DNA of 40,684 bases from the NCBI GenBank assembly GCA_937928385.1, contig CALEZD010000071.1, positions 1-40,684 on the forward strand, in the 5' to 3' direction. This document shows, one piece after another, positions 1-7,591 of this stretch. The notes under the pieces are model-generated. The model had not been told where the DNA came from, did no database searches, and saw only the letters and a program-made list of their open reading frames with translations. How positions within the stretch are numbered: position 1 is the first letter of the stretch; each line of letters begins with the position of its first letter. Origin of the DNA: an uncultured Bacteroidota bacterium. Lineage in GTDB: Bacteria > Bacteroidota > Bacteroidia > Chitinophagales > Chitinophagaceae. The position numbers and the translations under genes are program-made.

Positions 1-51
1 TAGCGACAAGGATGTCGACCCCGCGGAACATGGCTTGCTTCTGCTTGTGCA
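1..51 (-). CDS. Possible DEAD-box RNA helicase fragment (cut by window edge)
   Basis: On the minus strand, from an ATG at 51-49 to the window edge, the reading is MHKQKQAMFRGVDILVA. The end, RGVDILVA, is what precedes TPGR in DEAD-box helicases (motif Ib, RhlE-like), and the final partial codon begins with A, as Thr would. An in-frame stop lies just upstream, so either the protein starts unusually late or the frame is broken. The first 60 bases are clearly richer in G+C than the rest, so a chimeric contig end is also possible. Only 17 residues are visible, so the call is tentative. Confidence 0.3.
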
Positions 52-165
52 TCGGCGGCCACCTTTGTAAACGTCAGACTTATAGATGAGAGAAAAGAAT
101 AAGGGGTAAGGCATTGGTTATTTATTTAGCTTATGCCTATTGTATAACATACAATTAAACATCCT

Positions 166-597
166 ATGTTTATTAAAAAAGACAACGAGAAAAAAGAAGT
201 TGCTAAAGGCATTCGGCATACGGGTGCAGTAAGTACCATAGCTGCCGGCACTACTATCAACGGCGATATGGAGTCGGACTCAGATATGCGTATTGATGGC
301 AACATTATCGGCAATGTGTATTGCAAAGCCAAAATAGTACTGGGGGAATCGGGGATAGTACAGGGCGACCTGCACGCCTCCAATGCCGACCTGTTTGGCA
401 CTGTAAATGGTAATGTTATTACCAAAGATCTGCTATGCCTCAAGTCTAAAAGCACGGTAAACGGCAATGTAAATACCAAGCGCCTGCAAATAGAACCCAA
501 TGCCACATTCAACGGGCAGTGTAAAATGACATCTGAACAGGCACCGGGCAAGGTGATGTCTGACAAGAAAGTAGAACTGGAAGTACACGGAAATTAA
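166..597 (+). CDS. Bactofilin (polymer-forming cytoskeletal protein)
   Basis: This 143-residue protein is a bactofilin (DUF583). These proteins polymerise without nucleotide into filaments that scaffold cell-shape or envelope machinery at the inner membrane. A short charged N-terminal tail (about residues 1-20) is followed by the repetitive right-handed beta-helix core. The core shows regularly spaced turns such as INGDMESDSDMRIDGNIIGN, VQGDLHASNADLFGTVNGNV and STVNGNVNTK, with small and hydrophobic residues at regular intervals. There is no signal peptide or membrane segment. The length is normal for the family. The stop overlaps the stop of the convergent GSCFA gene in the palindrome TTAA at 594-597, so the two transcripts run into each other with no intergenic space. 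In other bacteria bactofilin genes often sit next to a LytM/M23 peptidase; none is seen here. Confidence 0.9.
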   Translation: MFIKKDNEKKEVAKGIRHTGAVSTIAAGTTINGDMESDSDMRIDGNIIGNVYCKAKIVLGESGIVQGDLHASNADLFGTVNGNVITKDLLCLKSKSTVNGNVNTKRLQIEPNATFNGQCKMTSEQAPGKVMSDKKVELEVHGN

Positions 598-1565
598 TCG
601 CTGAAATATTTCAACTCTTCATCGAGTTGGACGTAAGGGTGTTGAGCAGTCAACGCCCTTATTTTTTGCACATAACTCTGCCTGAATTTTTTATGTGCCT
701 CCGTTTGCGGGAAACGTGGCTTGTGGTTGCGGGCGATAACTATTTCCTGCACTTCTTTCATCAGGGCTTTGGTTTCCTCGTCCATACAGGCTTCCACCAT
801 GCGTCCCCATACATAGTCGGTAGCCAGGTAGTTGGGGTGTACAAAGTCTATATCGTAATACCGGTGGTCGCGCAGTATGTCTATCACCAGCTCGTAAGCA
901 GGAAAATAATACGCTTGTTCAAAGCTGTCGCAGAGTGTGTGCACACTTTCAATAATGCGGCCTTTGCTACGGTTGTTCTCTACTATGCCATCGCGGTAGT
1001 GTCGTACAGGGCTTACGGTGAATATGATTTGCACACTTGGGTTGATGGCCAGTAGTTTATTGATAGTATTGGTGAACTTAGCAACAATCTCATCAATAGA
1101 CATCAGTTTTTTTTCAAACCAGTTAGCCGGGGCACGGTGGTTATTGCTCACAGGTTTCCCGGTCTCCTTCAGCACATAATAATAGGCAGAACCAAGGGTA
1201 ATCATAATATGGGTAGCGGTACGGATATATTCTGCGGCATCTGCCTGAGACTGGTTGATGCGCGCCATTGCGGTCTCTTTATCAATATCAGAAAACTGCG
1301 TATGATGTTCCCAGCTGTTCCACAGTTCGTTCAGGTAAAACAAATCATCAGCACTGTATTGCCTGCCGTCTATATAGCTGTCAAGGCTGTTTGCTACGCT
1401 GTGTGGGTTGAACAATATGCCATGTGGGTTGTCCATTACGCTGAAACGGTGTTGTTTCAGCCGTATAGCCATATTTTCAGCAAAACAGGAACCTGTAAGA
1501 AACAGCTTGCTGTGGTAGCTGATAGCCAGTGGCAGCGGAGGTATATTGATACTGAGTGTATGCAT
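594..1565 (-). CDS. GSCFA domain-containing protein (SGNH-like hydrolase family)
   Basis: The protein carries the signature FLTGSCFAENM near its N-terminus (about residues 22-32 from the chosen start), which names the GSCFA family. A conserved NPHGILFNPHS block follows, and DFVHPNYLATDYVW lies towards the end. The family is related to SGNH/GDSL hydrolases: the Ser of GSCFA would be the nucleophile and the late His the base. The substrate is not established, and I do not assign one. I chose the ATG at 1565 because the extra 20 N-terminal residues of the longer frame are not family-like, and because the sequence upstream of 1565 on this strand reads TATTTTTACAGCCA, a near-match to the Bacteroidota -7 box. 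The stop overlaps the bactofilin stop. Confidence 0.85.
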   Translation of the reverse strand: MHTLSINIPPLPLAISYHSKLFLTGSCFAENMAIRLKQHRFSVMDNPHGILFNPHSVANSLDSYIDGRQYSADDLFYLNELWNSWEHHTQFSDIDKETAMARINQSQADAAEYIRTATHIMITLGSAYYYVLKETGKPVSNNHRAPANWFEKKLMSIDEIVAKFTNTINKLLAINPSVQIIFTVSPVRHYRDGIVENNRSKGRIIESVHTLCDSFEQAYYFPAYELVIDILRDHRYYDIDFVHPNYLATDYVWGRMVEACMDEETKALMKEVQEIVIARNHKPRFPQTEAHKKFRQSYVQKIRALTAQHPYVQLDEELKYFSD

Positions 1566-1634
1566 TGGCTGTAAAAATAGAGAATGCCGGAGATAAATAC
1601 GCGCTAAGATATAGCCAACAAACAACGATGTTCA

Positions 1635-2117
1635 TTGTTGTACAATAAAACCAAGGTTATGATGCAAAAGGGAAATTACGGGAAACTGGCATTATCATTG
1701 GGTATATCGTTCCTTATTATGTACCTGGTCATGTTTCTGAACATGGATAGCGCAGGGCATTTCTATATCAGCCTGACAAGAACTTATATGGCATTGTTGA
1801 TGGTAGCTCCGATGGCACTGTTGATGCTGCTGCTGATGAGGAAGATGTACCCGGATAGGAAAAAGAATACGATTATTTCTGTTACGGGAGTTACGGTTTT
1901 TATATTGGCATTGATACTGTTAAGGACGCAGGTGCCCATAGGTGACAGGCAGTATATGAAAGCTATGATACCTCACCACTCATCTGCTATCCTTACCAGT
2001 CAAAACGCGGATATACAAGACCCGGAGGTAAAGGAACTCGCAAGGCAGATAATAGAATCGCAGGAAAAAGAAATAGCGCAAATGAAAGCGATACTACAGA
2101 GAATGGAACAAGAATAG
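1635..2117 (+). CDS. Membrane protein with C-terminal DUF305 domain
   Basis: This 160-residue protein has three hydrophobic segments in its first two thirds (about residues 18-36, 50-68 and 82-98). They are followed by a soluble DUF305 tail containing MIPHHSSAI and then EVKELARQIIESQEKEIAQM. The MIPHH motif and the D-x-EV...LA..I...Q..EI..M pattern are the conserved core of DUF305, a four-helix ferritin-like fold often found near copper and metal resistance genes. Metal binding by the His pair is plausible but inferred. Three start codons are possible (1635, 1659, 1662); the later pair would remove a poorly conserved tail. No metal-resistance gene is adjacent in this window. A hairpin follows the stop at 2126-2147. 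Confidence 0.75.
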   Translation: MLYNKTKVMMQKGNYGKLALSLGISFLIMYLVMFLNMDSAGHFYISLTRTYMALLMVAPMALLMLLLMRKMYPDRKKNTIISVTGVTVFILALILLRTQVPIGDRQYMKAMIPHHSSAILTSQNADIQDPEVKELARQIIESQEKEIAQMKAILQRMEQE

Positions 2118-2125
2118 ATGCAGGC

Positions 2126-2147
2126 TCATCATTTGGAAAAATGATGA
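2126..2147 (+). terminator. Hairpin after the DUF305 gene
   Basis: A perfect 9-bp stem (TCATCATTT at 2126-2134, AAATGATGA at 2139-2147) closes on a GGAA loop just after the stop at 2117. A T-rich run follows within about 20 bases (around 2157-2165). It is consistent with an intrinsic terminator, although the stem is AT-rich. Confidence 0.5.
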
Positions 2148-2168
2148 TGCTCATTGTTTCTTTTTGGC

Positions 2169-2194
2169 GCTCATGCGATATTTACCGCATGAGC
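2169..2194. other. Second inverted repeat over the start of the next gene
   Basis: GCTCATGCG (2169-2177) and CGCATGAGC (2186-2194) form a perfect 9-bp stem with an 8-base loop. The ATG at 2189 lies inside the 3' arm, so a folded mRNA would bury that start codon. It could be a second terminator or a translational control element. This is structure seen in the sequence; no function is shown. Confidence 0.45.
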
Positions 2195-2530
2195 TTGCAT
2201 CCCCGGGGGAAACTTATTCTTATTAAAAGCATCCATACCCTGATATGGGCAATCATGGTGAGCATTATCGCTTATGTGGTATACAGCGGCGTGTCGGGTA
2301 ATATAACTGTTTACTCATGGCTGGCTGTAGCCGCAGTAATTACAGAAGGTTTGGTGTTATGGATGTTCAAAGGTAAATGCCCGCTGACGGTATGGGCCCG
2401 GAATTATTCTGATTCGCAAAAAGACAATTTTGATATTTACCTGCCCGAATGGCTGGCGAAATATAATAAGTTGATATTTACTACAGTGTTTGTAGTGGGG
2501 TTGGTTTTGATGTTATGGTGGTATGTTTAA
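2189..2530 (+). CDS. Small membrane protein of unknown function
   Basis: About 113 residues from the chosen ATG. There are two N-terminal hydrophobic stretches (WAIMVSIIAYVVYSGV and YSWLAVAAVITEGLVLWMF) and a last one near the C-terminus (IFTTVFVVGLVLMLWW), giving three likely membrane helices. Between them lies a conserved-looking soluble patch, KGKCPLTVWARNYSDSQKD, with a CPLTVW motif reminiscent of DUF2784-like small membrane proteins; I am not certain of the family. The open frame reaches back to 2141, but that part lies in the hairpins after the previous gene and reads poorly (MMMLIVSFWRSCDIYR), so I prefer 2189. The gene ends 3 bases before the stop of the convergent acetyltransferase gene. 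Confidence 0.6.
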   Translation: MSLHPRGKLILIKSIHTLIWAIMVSIIAYVVYSGVSGNITVYSWLAVAAVITEGLVLWMFKGKCPLTVWARNYSDSQKDNFDIYLPEWLAKYNKLIFTTVFVVGLVLMLWWYV

Positions 2531-2533
2531 GCA

Positions 2534-3394
2534 TCATCCCAACTCAAAGCTGGTAATTCCAAACACCTTATTCATATCTACTTTCGGAGGTGTACCATAA
2601 TACATCCTGGCACATTCAAACACATATTCTGCTTTGTACTTACTCACCATTTCAACAGCCGCGGCATTGCATACGGGTATATCTATATACACTTGCTGCC
2701 CCTGCACTGCATTGAGGCAGGCTTTATATAATTCTTCGGCAATCGTTGCATTATCCGCAAATAGTGGGCCTATCTTATAACCACTCATAAGTTTCCGTAC
2801 CACTGCGAAGCCCTGCAACATCTTGCCTTCTGCATATTTAAACGTCTTATTGCCCGGCAGGAATAACCAGGGCTGCATAAACTGCGGCCTGGGAAAACCA
2901 AAACAATCGGCATCGTAGCCCAATATGGCATCTAAATCTTCTTCAACTATGGGGCTGATATTTTTGTGGACTTCAAAAGCAGCGCCTGTTCTTACATATC
3001 GTTCATCACGGAAAGCGATTTCAAAACCGCCGCGGTTGTAAAACGGCTGCATGGCTACTACACCGTCCATGCCGATGGTGGTGCCTTCGTTCAATCTTGC
3101 CAGCAGAGTATCGCGCCGCTGATGCCATAGTTGTTTACCTATACCTGCAGAGCGGTGTTCAGGCTTTACAATAAACAAACCCATGAAACCGAACCTGCCG
3201 TTGTAAGAAACAACAGAACCTCCTGCAATTAATTTTCCATCGTGATAATAACCGTAAAACCCTTCGGGGTCGGTAGCGAAGAATACATCAGCATCGAACG
3301 GGCCGGGGTTCCAGCCCTCAGCTTCAGCCCAGCTTATTAATGTCTTCAGGCCGTTGAGGTCAAGTTGTTGAAATTGCAGTTCGTTTAATTCCAT
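2534..3394 (-). CDS. GNAT family N-acetyltransferase with C-terminal YitH/HolE-type domain
   Basis: This 286-residue protein has two acetyltransferase-like halves. The first holds the GNAT core: GKLIAGGSVVSYNGRFGFMG (beta strands), then LFIVKPEHRSAGIGKQLW, whose R-x-x-G-I-G-x-x-L is the acetyl-CoA pyrophosphate-binding loop (about residues 78-92). The second half ends with YYGTPPKVDMNKVFGITSFELG, typical of the C-terminal Acetyltransf_18 domain found in YitH and related proteins. The substrate is unknown. It starts from ATG at 3394 with no obvious SD, and lies 17 bases downstream of the cyclase stop on the same strand, so it may be co-transcribed with that gene. Confidence 0.85.
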   Translation of the reverse strand: MELNELQFQQLDLNGLKTLISWAEAEGWNPGPFDADVFFATDPEGFYGYYHDGKLIAGGSVVSYNGRFGFMGLFIVKPEHRSAGIGKQLWHQRRDTLLARLNEGTTIGMDGVVAMQPFYNRGGFEIAFRDERYVRTGAAFEVHKNISPIVEEDLDAILGYDADCFGFPRPQFMQPWLFLPGNKTFKYAEGKMLQGFAVVRKLMSGYKIGPLFADNATIAEELYKACLNAVQGQQVYIDIPVCNAAAVEMVSKYKAEYVFECARMYYGTPPKVDMNKVFGITSFELG

Positions 3395-3411
3395 ACGTTA
3401 CTACTAATGTA

Positions 3412-5466
3412 TCAAATATTCTGTCCTGTTATCCCCTCTGCAAAATACATCTTCAACATGCCTTTGTTTTTTGCCGCATGTTCGCCACGGTAGGTACAGG
3501 TAAACTTATCCTTTATTAGTTGATAAGTGTTGTCAGTAATATTGATTTTGCCGGGTTCACTATTCTGTTCCATGCGCGCGGCTGTGTTTACTGTATCGCC
3601 CCATATATCGTAGGCGAACTTTTTTACGCCTACGATCCCCGCCACTACAGTACCGCTGTTCACGCCTATTCTTATATTGAATGTACTATCACCCAATTGC
3701 TCTTTGCGGACCTTTATAAAATCACGAATCTCCATGGCAGCGCGTATTACTTTTTCAGCATGGCTGGCATCGGGCAGCGGCAACCCGCAAACGGCGAGGT
3801 ATGCATCGCCTACAGTTTTTATTTTTTCAATGCCATACTTCGCTGTTATTTCGTCAAAGGCTTTGAAACACTGGTGCAGCTCTTCCACCAATTCTTTAGG
3901 TGTCAGCCTTTCTGATACGGTGGTAAAGCCTACAAAATCGGTAAACAATACGGTGACGTTATCAAACTGGCGGGCTTCAGCGGTCCCTTTATGTTTCAAC
4001 TCTTCCGCTACCTTTACGGGCAAAATATTCAGCAGCAGCTTGTCTGATTTTTTTCGCTCTTTCATGATGACAAAAGAGAAACCCAGGACTATTAAAAACG
4101 CACCGATACCCGTATAGGTATAGTTGCGCTGGCGGCGGAGTTTCAGTGCCGCCTGTTTGTCTGCATCGGCCTGCGCTACGCTGTCTGCCACGCGCTCGCG
4201 GTCAAAGTCGCCCTGCATCATCAGCCTTGTCATTTCTTTTGCCTTGTCCGCGTTGTACAGGGTATCCCTCAGGCTGATGAAATTCCTGTACGCTTCAAAT
4301 GCTTTGGCAGGCTGTCTCAGTTTTGTATAGGTTTCGCTGAGGGCTTCCCAGGCGTTTTTTTCTTCTTCGCGCAGCCCCGCTTCTTTAGCCAGCTGCACCG
4401 CCTGTTCTATATACCTTGCAGCATCGTGGTAGGCGCCTGAGCCGGACAGTATTTCGCCCATTGTGGTATAGGCAACGGCAAGTTGTGCTTTATTGTTGTT
4501 TTTTTCTGACAAAGCTATTGCCTCCCGGCAATGGTCCAGTGCTTTGCTTTTATCTCCCTTCACCAGCCATGCATGGGCCAGCAGGTTCAGTATATCTTCT
4601 TTGTAGATACTGTTTTTCCCTGCATCCAAGGCCTGCCCGAAATAGACCAGGCTTTTATCGGGTTCATTTTTGTGCAGGTAGCATAGGCCGAGCCCCTTAC
4701 TTGCAACACAGTCAAATATCCTGTAGTTCAATTTTTTATTTTCCTCGAGGGCATCTTTATATGAAGTTTCAGCCTTTTCATAATCGCCCATTGCCAGGTA
4801 CACATCGGCAATCGTTATTATCATTCCGGTCTGCATTACTTTGTAAGATTCAGGCAGGTTTTTATCAGCAATAATTGTATCGTTAAGAATATTAAGTGAT
4901 TGCTGGTAGGCTTTTATAGCATTTTCATAGTCATCCATCTGGAAATATACCTGCCCCAGGTTGCCGTAGTTACTCACCAAATAACTATTATCTGGTTTGT
5001 TTTTAGTGACCTTATTGAAATAATCTATTGCAGTTGCATATTGACCTGAATTTTTATAAAGTATCCCAAGACTTGTATAAGCGGTATTGATTTTACCCTT
5101 ATCATCATTTTCAAGGGCTAATTTTTCCAGCTCTTTATAAGACATAATAGCTGTAGGAAAGTCCTTGTAACAATCTTTGTAAGTATCTCCTTTACGTATC
5201 AAGGCCTGGTATTGCCCCTTCAGCCATCCAGCCCCTTCAGCCAGCTTCATTGCACTTTCGGCATAACTAATTTTTTCATCACAGCTTACCCGCGATGCCA
5301 GCTCATTTAGTATAGCCGCCTTATCTGTGTCATGTATTGCTGATGCCAATGCAGCCTGTAAGGAATCAATTTTATGCTGCCTGTTTTGGGCATAGCCTGT
5401 CAACTGCAATGATGGCATTGCGCTAATGAGCAGGGAAAACCACAATATTTTAGAATAAGATGACAT
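3412..5466 (-). CDS. TPR-repeat membrane protein with class III adenylate cyclase domain (copy 1)
   Basis: 684 residues. A signal peptide (residues 1-26, ending GYAQ) leads into a long TPR array (about 60-400), presumably periplasmic. Then come a short coiled stretch, a single membrane helix (about 450-468) and a cytoplasmic class III nucleotide cyclase domain (about 495-675). The catalytic set looks complete: metal-binding Asp510 (LFTDFVGFT) and Asp554 (TVGDAY), adenine-selecting Lys550 and Asp620 (YDIWGDTVN), and transition-state Asn627 and Arg631 (NTAARM). The Lys/Asp pair predicts ATP, hence cAMP, rather than GTP. This is an envelope sensor with cytosolic cAMP output. It is transcribed away from the lipoprotein at 5589 with 122 bp between starts, and has a close paralogue at 32628-34757 in the same kind of context. 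The TPR ligand is unknown. Confidence 0.9.
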   Translation of the reverse strand: MSSYSKILWFSLLISAMPSLQLTGYAQNRQHKIDSLQAALASAIHDTDKAAILNELASRVSCDEKISYAESAMKLAEGAGWLKGQYQALIRKGDTYKDCYKDFPTAIMSYKELEKLALENDDKGKINTAYTSLGILYKNSGQYATAIDYFNKVTKNKPDNSYLVSNYGNLGQVYFQMDDYENAIKAYQQSLNILNDTIIADKNLPESYKVMQTGMIITIADVYLAMGDYEKAETSYKDALEENKKLNYRIFDCVASKGLGLCYLHKNEPDKSLVYFGQALDAGKNSIYKEDILNLLAHAWLVKGDKSKALDHCREAIALSEKNNNKAQLAVAYTTMGEILSGSGAYHDAARYIEQAVQLAKEAGLREEEKNAWEALSETYTKLRQPAKAFEAYRNFISLRDTLYNADKAKEMTRLMMQGDFDRERVADSVAQADADKQAALKLRRQRNYTYTGIGAFLIVLGFSFVIMKERKKSDKLLLNILPVKVAEELKHKGTAEARQFDNVTVLFTDFVGFTTVSERLTPKELVEELHQCFKAFDEITAKYGIEKIKTVGDAYLAVCGLPLPDASHAEKVIRAAMEIRDFIKVRKEQLGDSTFNIRIGVNSGTVVAGIVGVKKFAYDIWGDTVNTAARMEQNSEPGKINITDNTYQLIKDKFTCTYRGEHAAKNKGMLKMYFAEGITGQNI

Positions 5467-5588
5467 TTTTGTTAACCGGCTATGGAAAGTTAACGAAAAA
5501 CCATAATATTATATTTACTTGTGCCGGCGCCAACATGAAATAAGCATAAATACAACAGCTGATTTCTCACTATCAAAAATATATACCA

Positions 5589-6656
5589 ATGAAAAAAAAC
5601 AGAATCGTTAGGTACGCCTGCCTGGTATTGCTATGCGGCGCCGCAGCCTGTGCTGATAAGCCGGAGGAGCAAGCGGAAGCAGAACCGACAGTCAGTAAAT
5701 CTCCCGATTTTATTAAAGACCCGGCTGCATATATCAAGCGGCAGATTGCTGCCGGCGTAACAGATGGCATCACTACCACAAATGTGTCCATAGATTTCGG
5801 TATAAAAGTCAATCCTTATGTTCAGGAATGTGCAGGTGGTGTGGGCGTTTGTGACATACCAGCAATAGGTAGCGGGCCAGACCAAGTCATTATACAATCA
5901 AACATGCCCCTGGTAATAGATGTGAATATTGACAGCCTTGGCAGTAACAGCATTCTTAAAGGAAAGTTGCGGAGAAACAGGGGAGGTGGTATGATTCAGT
6001 TCAGTGCCAATTATGTATTTAATGAAACGCTGCGGGGCAGGCTGGGCGCTTCAGAAGGTATTGAGATAAGCACGCTCTGCCCTATTAAAGTAACGGCTAA
6101 CGCTGATGCACCTGACGACAGTGCAAAATACACCCTGACCATATACGGGGCTATAGCTAACAACAAAGCTAATTTTGATTTTATCAATGGTACGGCTGCC
6201 TATGCTGCCGACCTGAACGTAACACCGCTTACAGATTCAAGCGTTAACCCCGGCTTTAGCTATTACGTGCCACAGGGAGATGGCAGCCAAAACGGCAACC
6301 TTGTAGTGTATATGAATATACATAAGGTGTATGCCCTGGGCGAACATATGAGAACTGTATTCCCTAAAAAAGCAGGAACTGATTCGGTAATAGCAGGGCA
6401 GTTTTTCTTAAATCAGTGTTACCTGTTTACACCCCAAATGGCCAGGAGCCTATCCGTTCCCGTTGACTCGTTTATTATGGCTGCGGGTGTTCCATTCGAA
6501 ATATGGCCTGAAAGTGATGGGTGGTTCGGTATCAACTTCATTGTTACAAGATTTCCCGGTGATGGTAGTGGTTGTGTAGATGATGGGGGTGATGGAGGTG
6601 ACGGTGGCGATGGAGGTGATGGTGGTAATGGAGGTGACGCTGTTAAAAGGGATTAG
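5589..6656 (+). CDS. Secreted lipoprotein with CAGGVGVC motif and Gly-Asp tail, partner of cyclase copy 1
   Basis: 355 residues. The N-terminus is a lipoprotein signal (MKKNRIVRYACLVLLCGAAAC), with Cys21 the likely lipidated residue. The mature part has VSIDFG followed by CAGGVGVC (Cys81 to Cys88), then YVFNETLRGRLGASEG (from about residue 142), and a C-terminal run of six GG[D/N] triplets before a short basic end (AVKRD). I do not recognise a named family. The FG...CAG..G.C and YVFNxT motifs recur, in the same order, in the smaller secreted protein at 32026-32511, which sits divergently to the second TPR cyclase, so I place the two in one uncharacterised family. A strong hairpin terminator follows. 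It is likely surface- or periplasm-exposed. Confidence 0.75.
   Translation: MKKNRIVRYACLVLLCGAAACADKPEEQAEAEPTVSKSPDFIKDPAAYIKRQIAAGVTDGITTTNVSIDFGIKVNPYVQECAGGVGVCDIPAIGSGPDQVIIQSNMPLVIDVNIDSLGSNSILKGKLRRNRGGGMIQFSANYVFNETLRGRLGASEGIEISTLCPIKVTANADAPDDSAKYTLTIYGAIANNKANFDFINGTAAYAADLNVTPLTDSSVNPGFSYYVPQGDGSQNGNLVVYMNIHKVYALGEHMRTVFPKKAGTDSVIAGQFFLNQCYLFTPQMARSLSVPVDSFIMAAGVPFEIWPESDGWFGINFIVTRFPGDGSGCVDDGGDGGDGGDGGDGGNGGDAVKRD
6585..6638 (+). repeat. 9-nt tandem repeat encoding (Gly-Gly-Asp/Asn)6
   Basis: Six consecutive 9-base units of the form GGN-GGN-GAY (one with AAT instead of GAY) lie near the 3' end of the lipoprotein gene. The unit number could vary by slippage. The acidic Gly-rich tail could be a flexible or Ca-binding extension (inference). 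Confidence 0.85.
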
Positions 6657-6676
6657 ATAGCGGAAGAAATATATGC

Positions 6677-6714
6677 AACAAAACGGGGCTGCAAACATGC
6701 AGCCCCGTTTTGTT
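6677..6714 (+). terminator. Strong intrinsic terminator after the lipoprotein gene
   Basis: A perfect 17-bp stem (6677-6693 with 6698-6714) contains the GC core CGGGGCTGCA and a 4-base AACA loop. A-rich and T-rich arms allow termination in either direction. It lies 20 bases after the stop at 6656. Confidence 0.9.
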
Positions 6715-6753
6715 ATAATACTTTGTCATACCCTGTTTCTGACCATCATCGCT

Positions 6754-6761
6754 TATATTTG
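6754..6761 (+). promoter_or_regulatory. Bacteroidota -7 box (TATATTTG) for murI
   Basis: TATATTTG matches the Bacteroidota -7 consensus TAnnTTTG and ends 5 bases before the murI ATG, predicting an almost leaderless transcript. No convincing -33 TTTG was found at the usual spacing. Confidence 0.5.
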
Positions 6762-6766
6762 CCCTG

Positions 6767-7591
6767 ATGCAATCATCTCATCCTATAGGTATTTTCGATT
6801 CAGGTTTTGGGGGGCTTACGGTGTTCAAAGCCATCAAAGACAGGCTGCCGCAATACGACTACCTGTACCTGGGCGACAACGCCCGCGCTCCCTACGGCGA
6901 CCGCTCGCTGGACATTGTATATGAGTACACGCTGGAGGCAGTGGAATGGATGTTTAAAATGGGCTGTCCGCTCATCATACTGGCATGCAACACAGCATCG
7001 GCCGAGGCGCTAAGAAAGATCCAAATGAATGACCTGCCGCGCATGGATGCAGAAAGAAGGGTGCTGGGTGTTATACGGCCTACAGCTGAAATAATAGGGC
7101 AATACACAAAGAATAATGCGGTGGGTGTATTAGGTACGCACGGCACCATTGATAGTTATATCTATCCTGTTGAGATCAGCGAATTCTATCCTGATGTGCA
7201 GGTATTTCAGCACGCATGCCCTATGTGGGTGCCCATGATAGAAAACAATGAACACCATAGCACGGCTGCTGAACATTTCGTCAAGCAGGACCTGGATAAA
7301 CTATTGCAGCAATCGGATAAGATAGATACGATATTACTGGGCTGCACACATTATCCCCTGCTGCTGGATACCATCAATAAAAATCTGCCAACCGGTGTAA
7401 AGGTGGTAACACAGGGGGAGATTGTGGCCGACAGCCTGGCTGAATACCTGCAACGGCATACAGAAATAGAAGCACAACTCTCGCGGAAAGGAACGGTGAG
7501 CTTTTATACCACCGACTCGACTGCGCAGTTTGACAAGCATGGCACTACCTTCTTCGGAGAAGAAGTGCATTCCCAACATGTAAGGTTGTAA
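6767..7591 (+). CDS. murI: Glutamate racemase
   Basis: MurI converts L-glutamate to D-glutamate for peptidoglycan synthesis in the cytoplasm, without a cofactor. The 274-residue protein has the family's opening GIFDSGFGGLTVF with the catalytic Asp/Ser, the first catalytic cysteine in LACNTASAEAL (about residue 75), and the second in LLGCTHYPLL (about residue 190). The length is normal. It starts at ATG 6767, directly after a -7 promoter box and downstream of a strong terminator, so it is its own transcription unit. The stop is immediately followed by the stop of convergent pyrG (0 bp between). Confidence 0.96.
   Translation: MQSSHPIGIFDSGFGGLTVFKAIKDRLPQYDYLYLGDNARAPYGDRSLDIVYEYTLEAVEWMFKMGCPLIILACNTASAEALRKIQMNDLPRMDAERRVLGVIRPTAEIIGQYTKNNAVGVLGTHGTIDSYIYPVEISEFYPDVQVFQHACPMWVPMIENNEHHSTAAEHFVKQDLDKLLQQSDKIDTILLGCTHYPLLLDTINKNLPTGVKVVTQGEIVADSLAEYLQRHTEIEAQLSRKGTVSFYTTDSTAQFDKHGTTFFGEEVHSQHVRL

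Noticed and set aside
126..566. Minus-strand open frame opposite the bactofilin
   Set aside because: It is the reverse shadow of a well-supported gene with regular repeats; its protein has no family features.
5589..6656. The lipoprotein at 5589 as a T9SS cargo protein
   Set aside because: It lacks the YPNP-type sorting domain; the end is a Gly-Asp run with a short basic tail.
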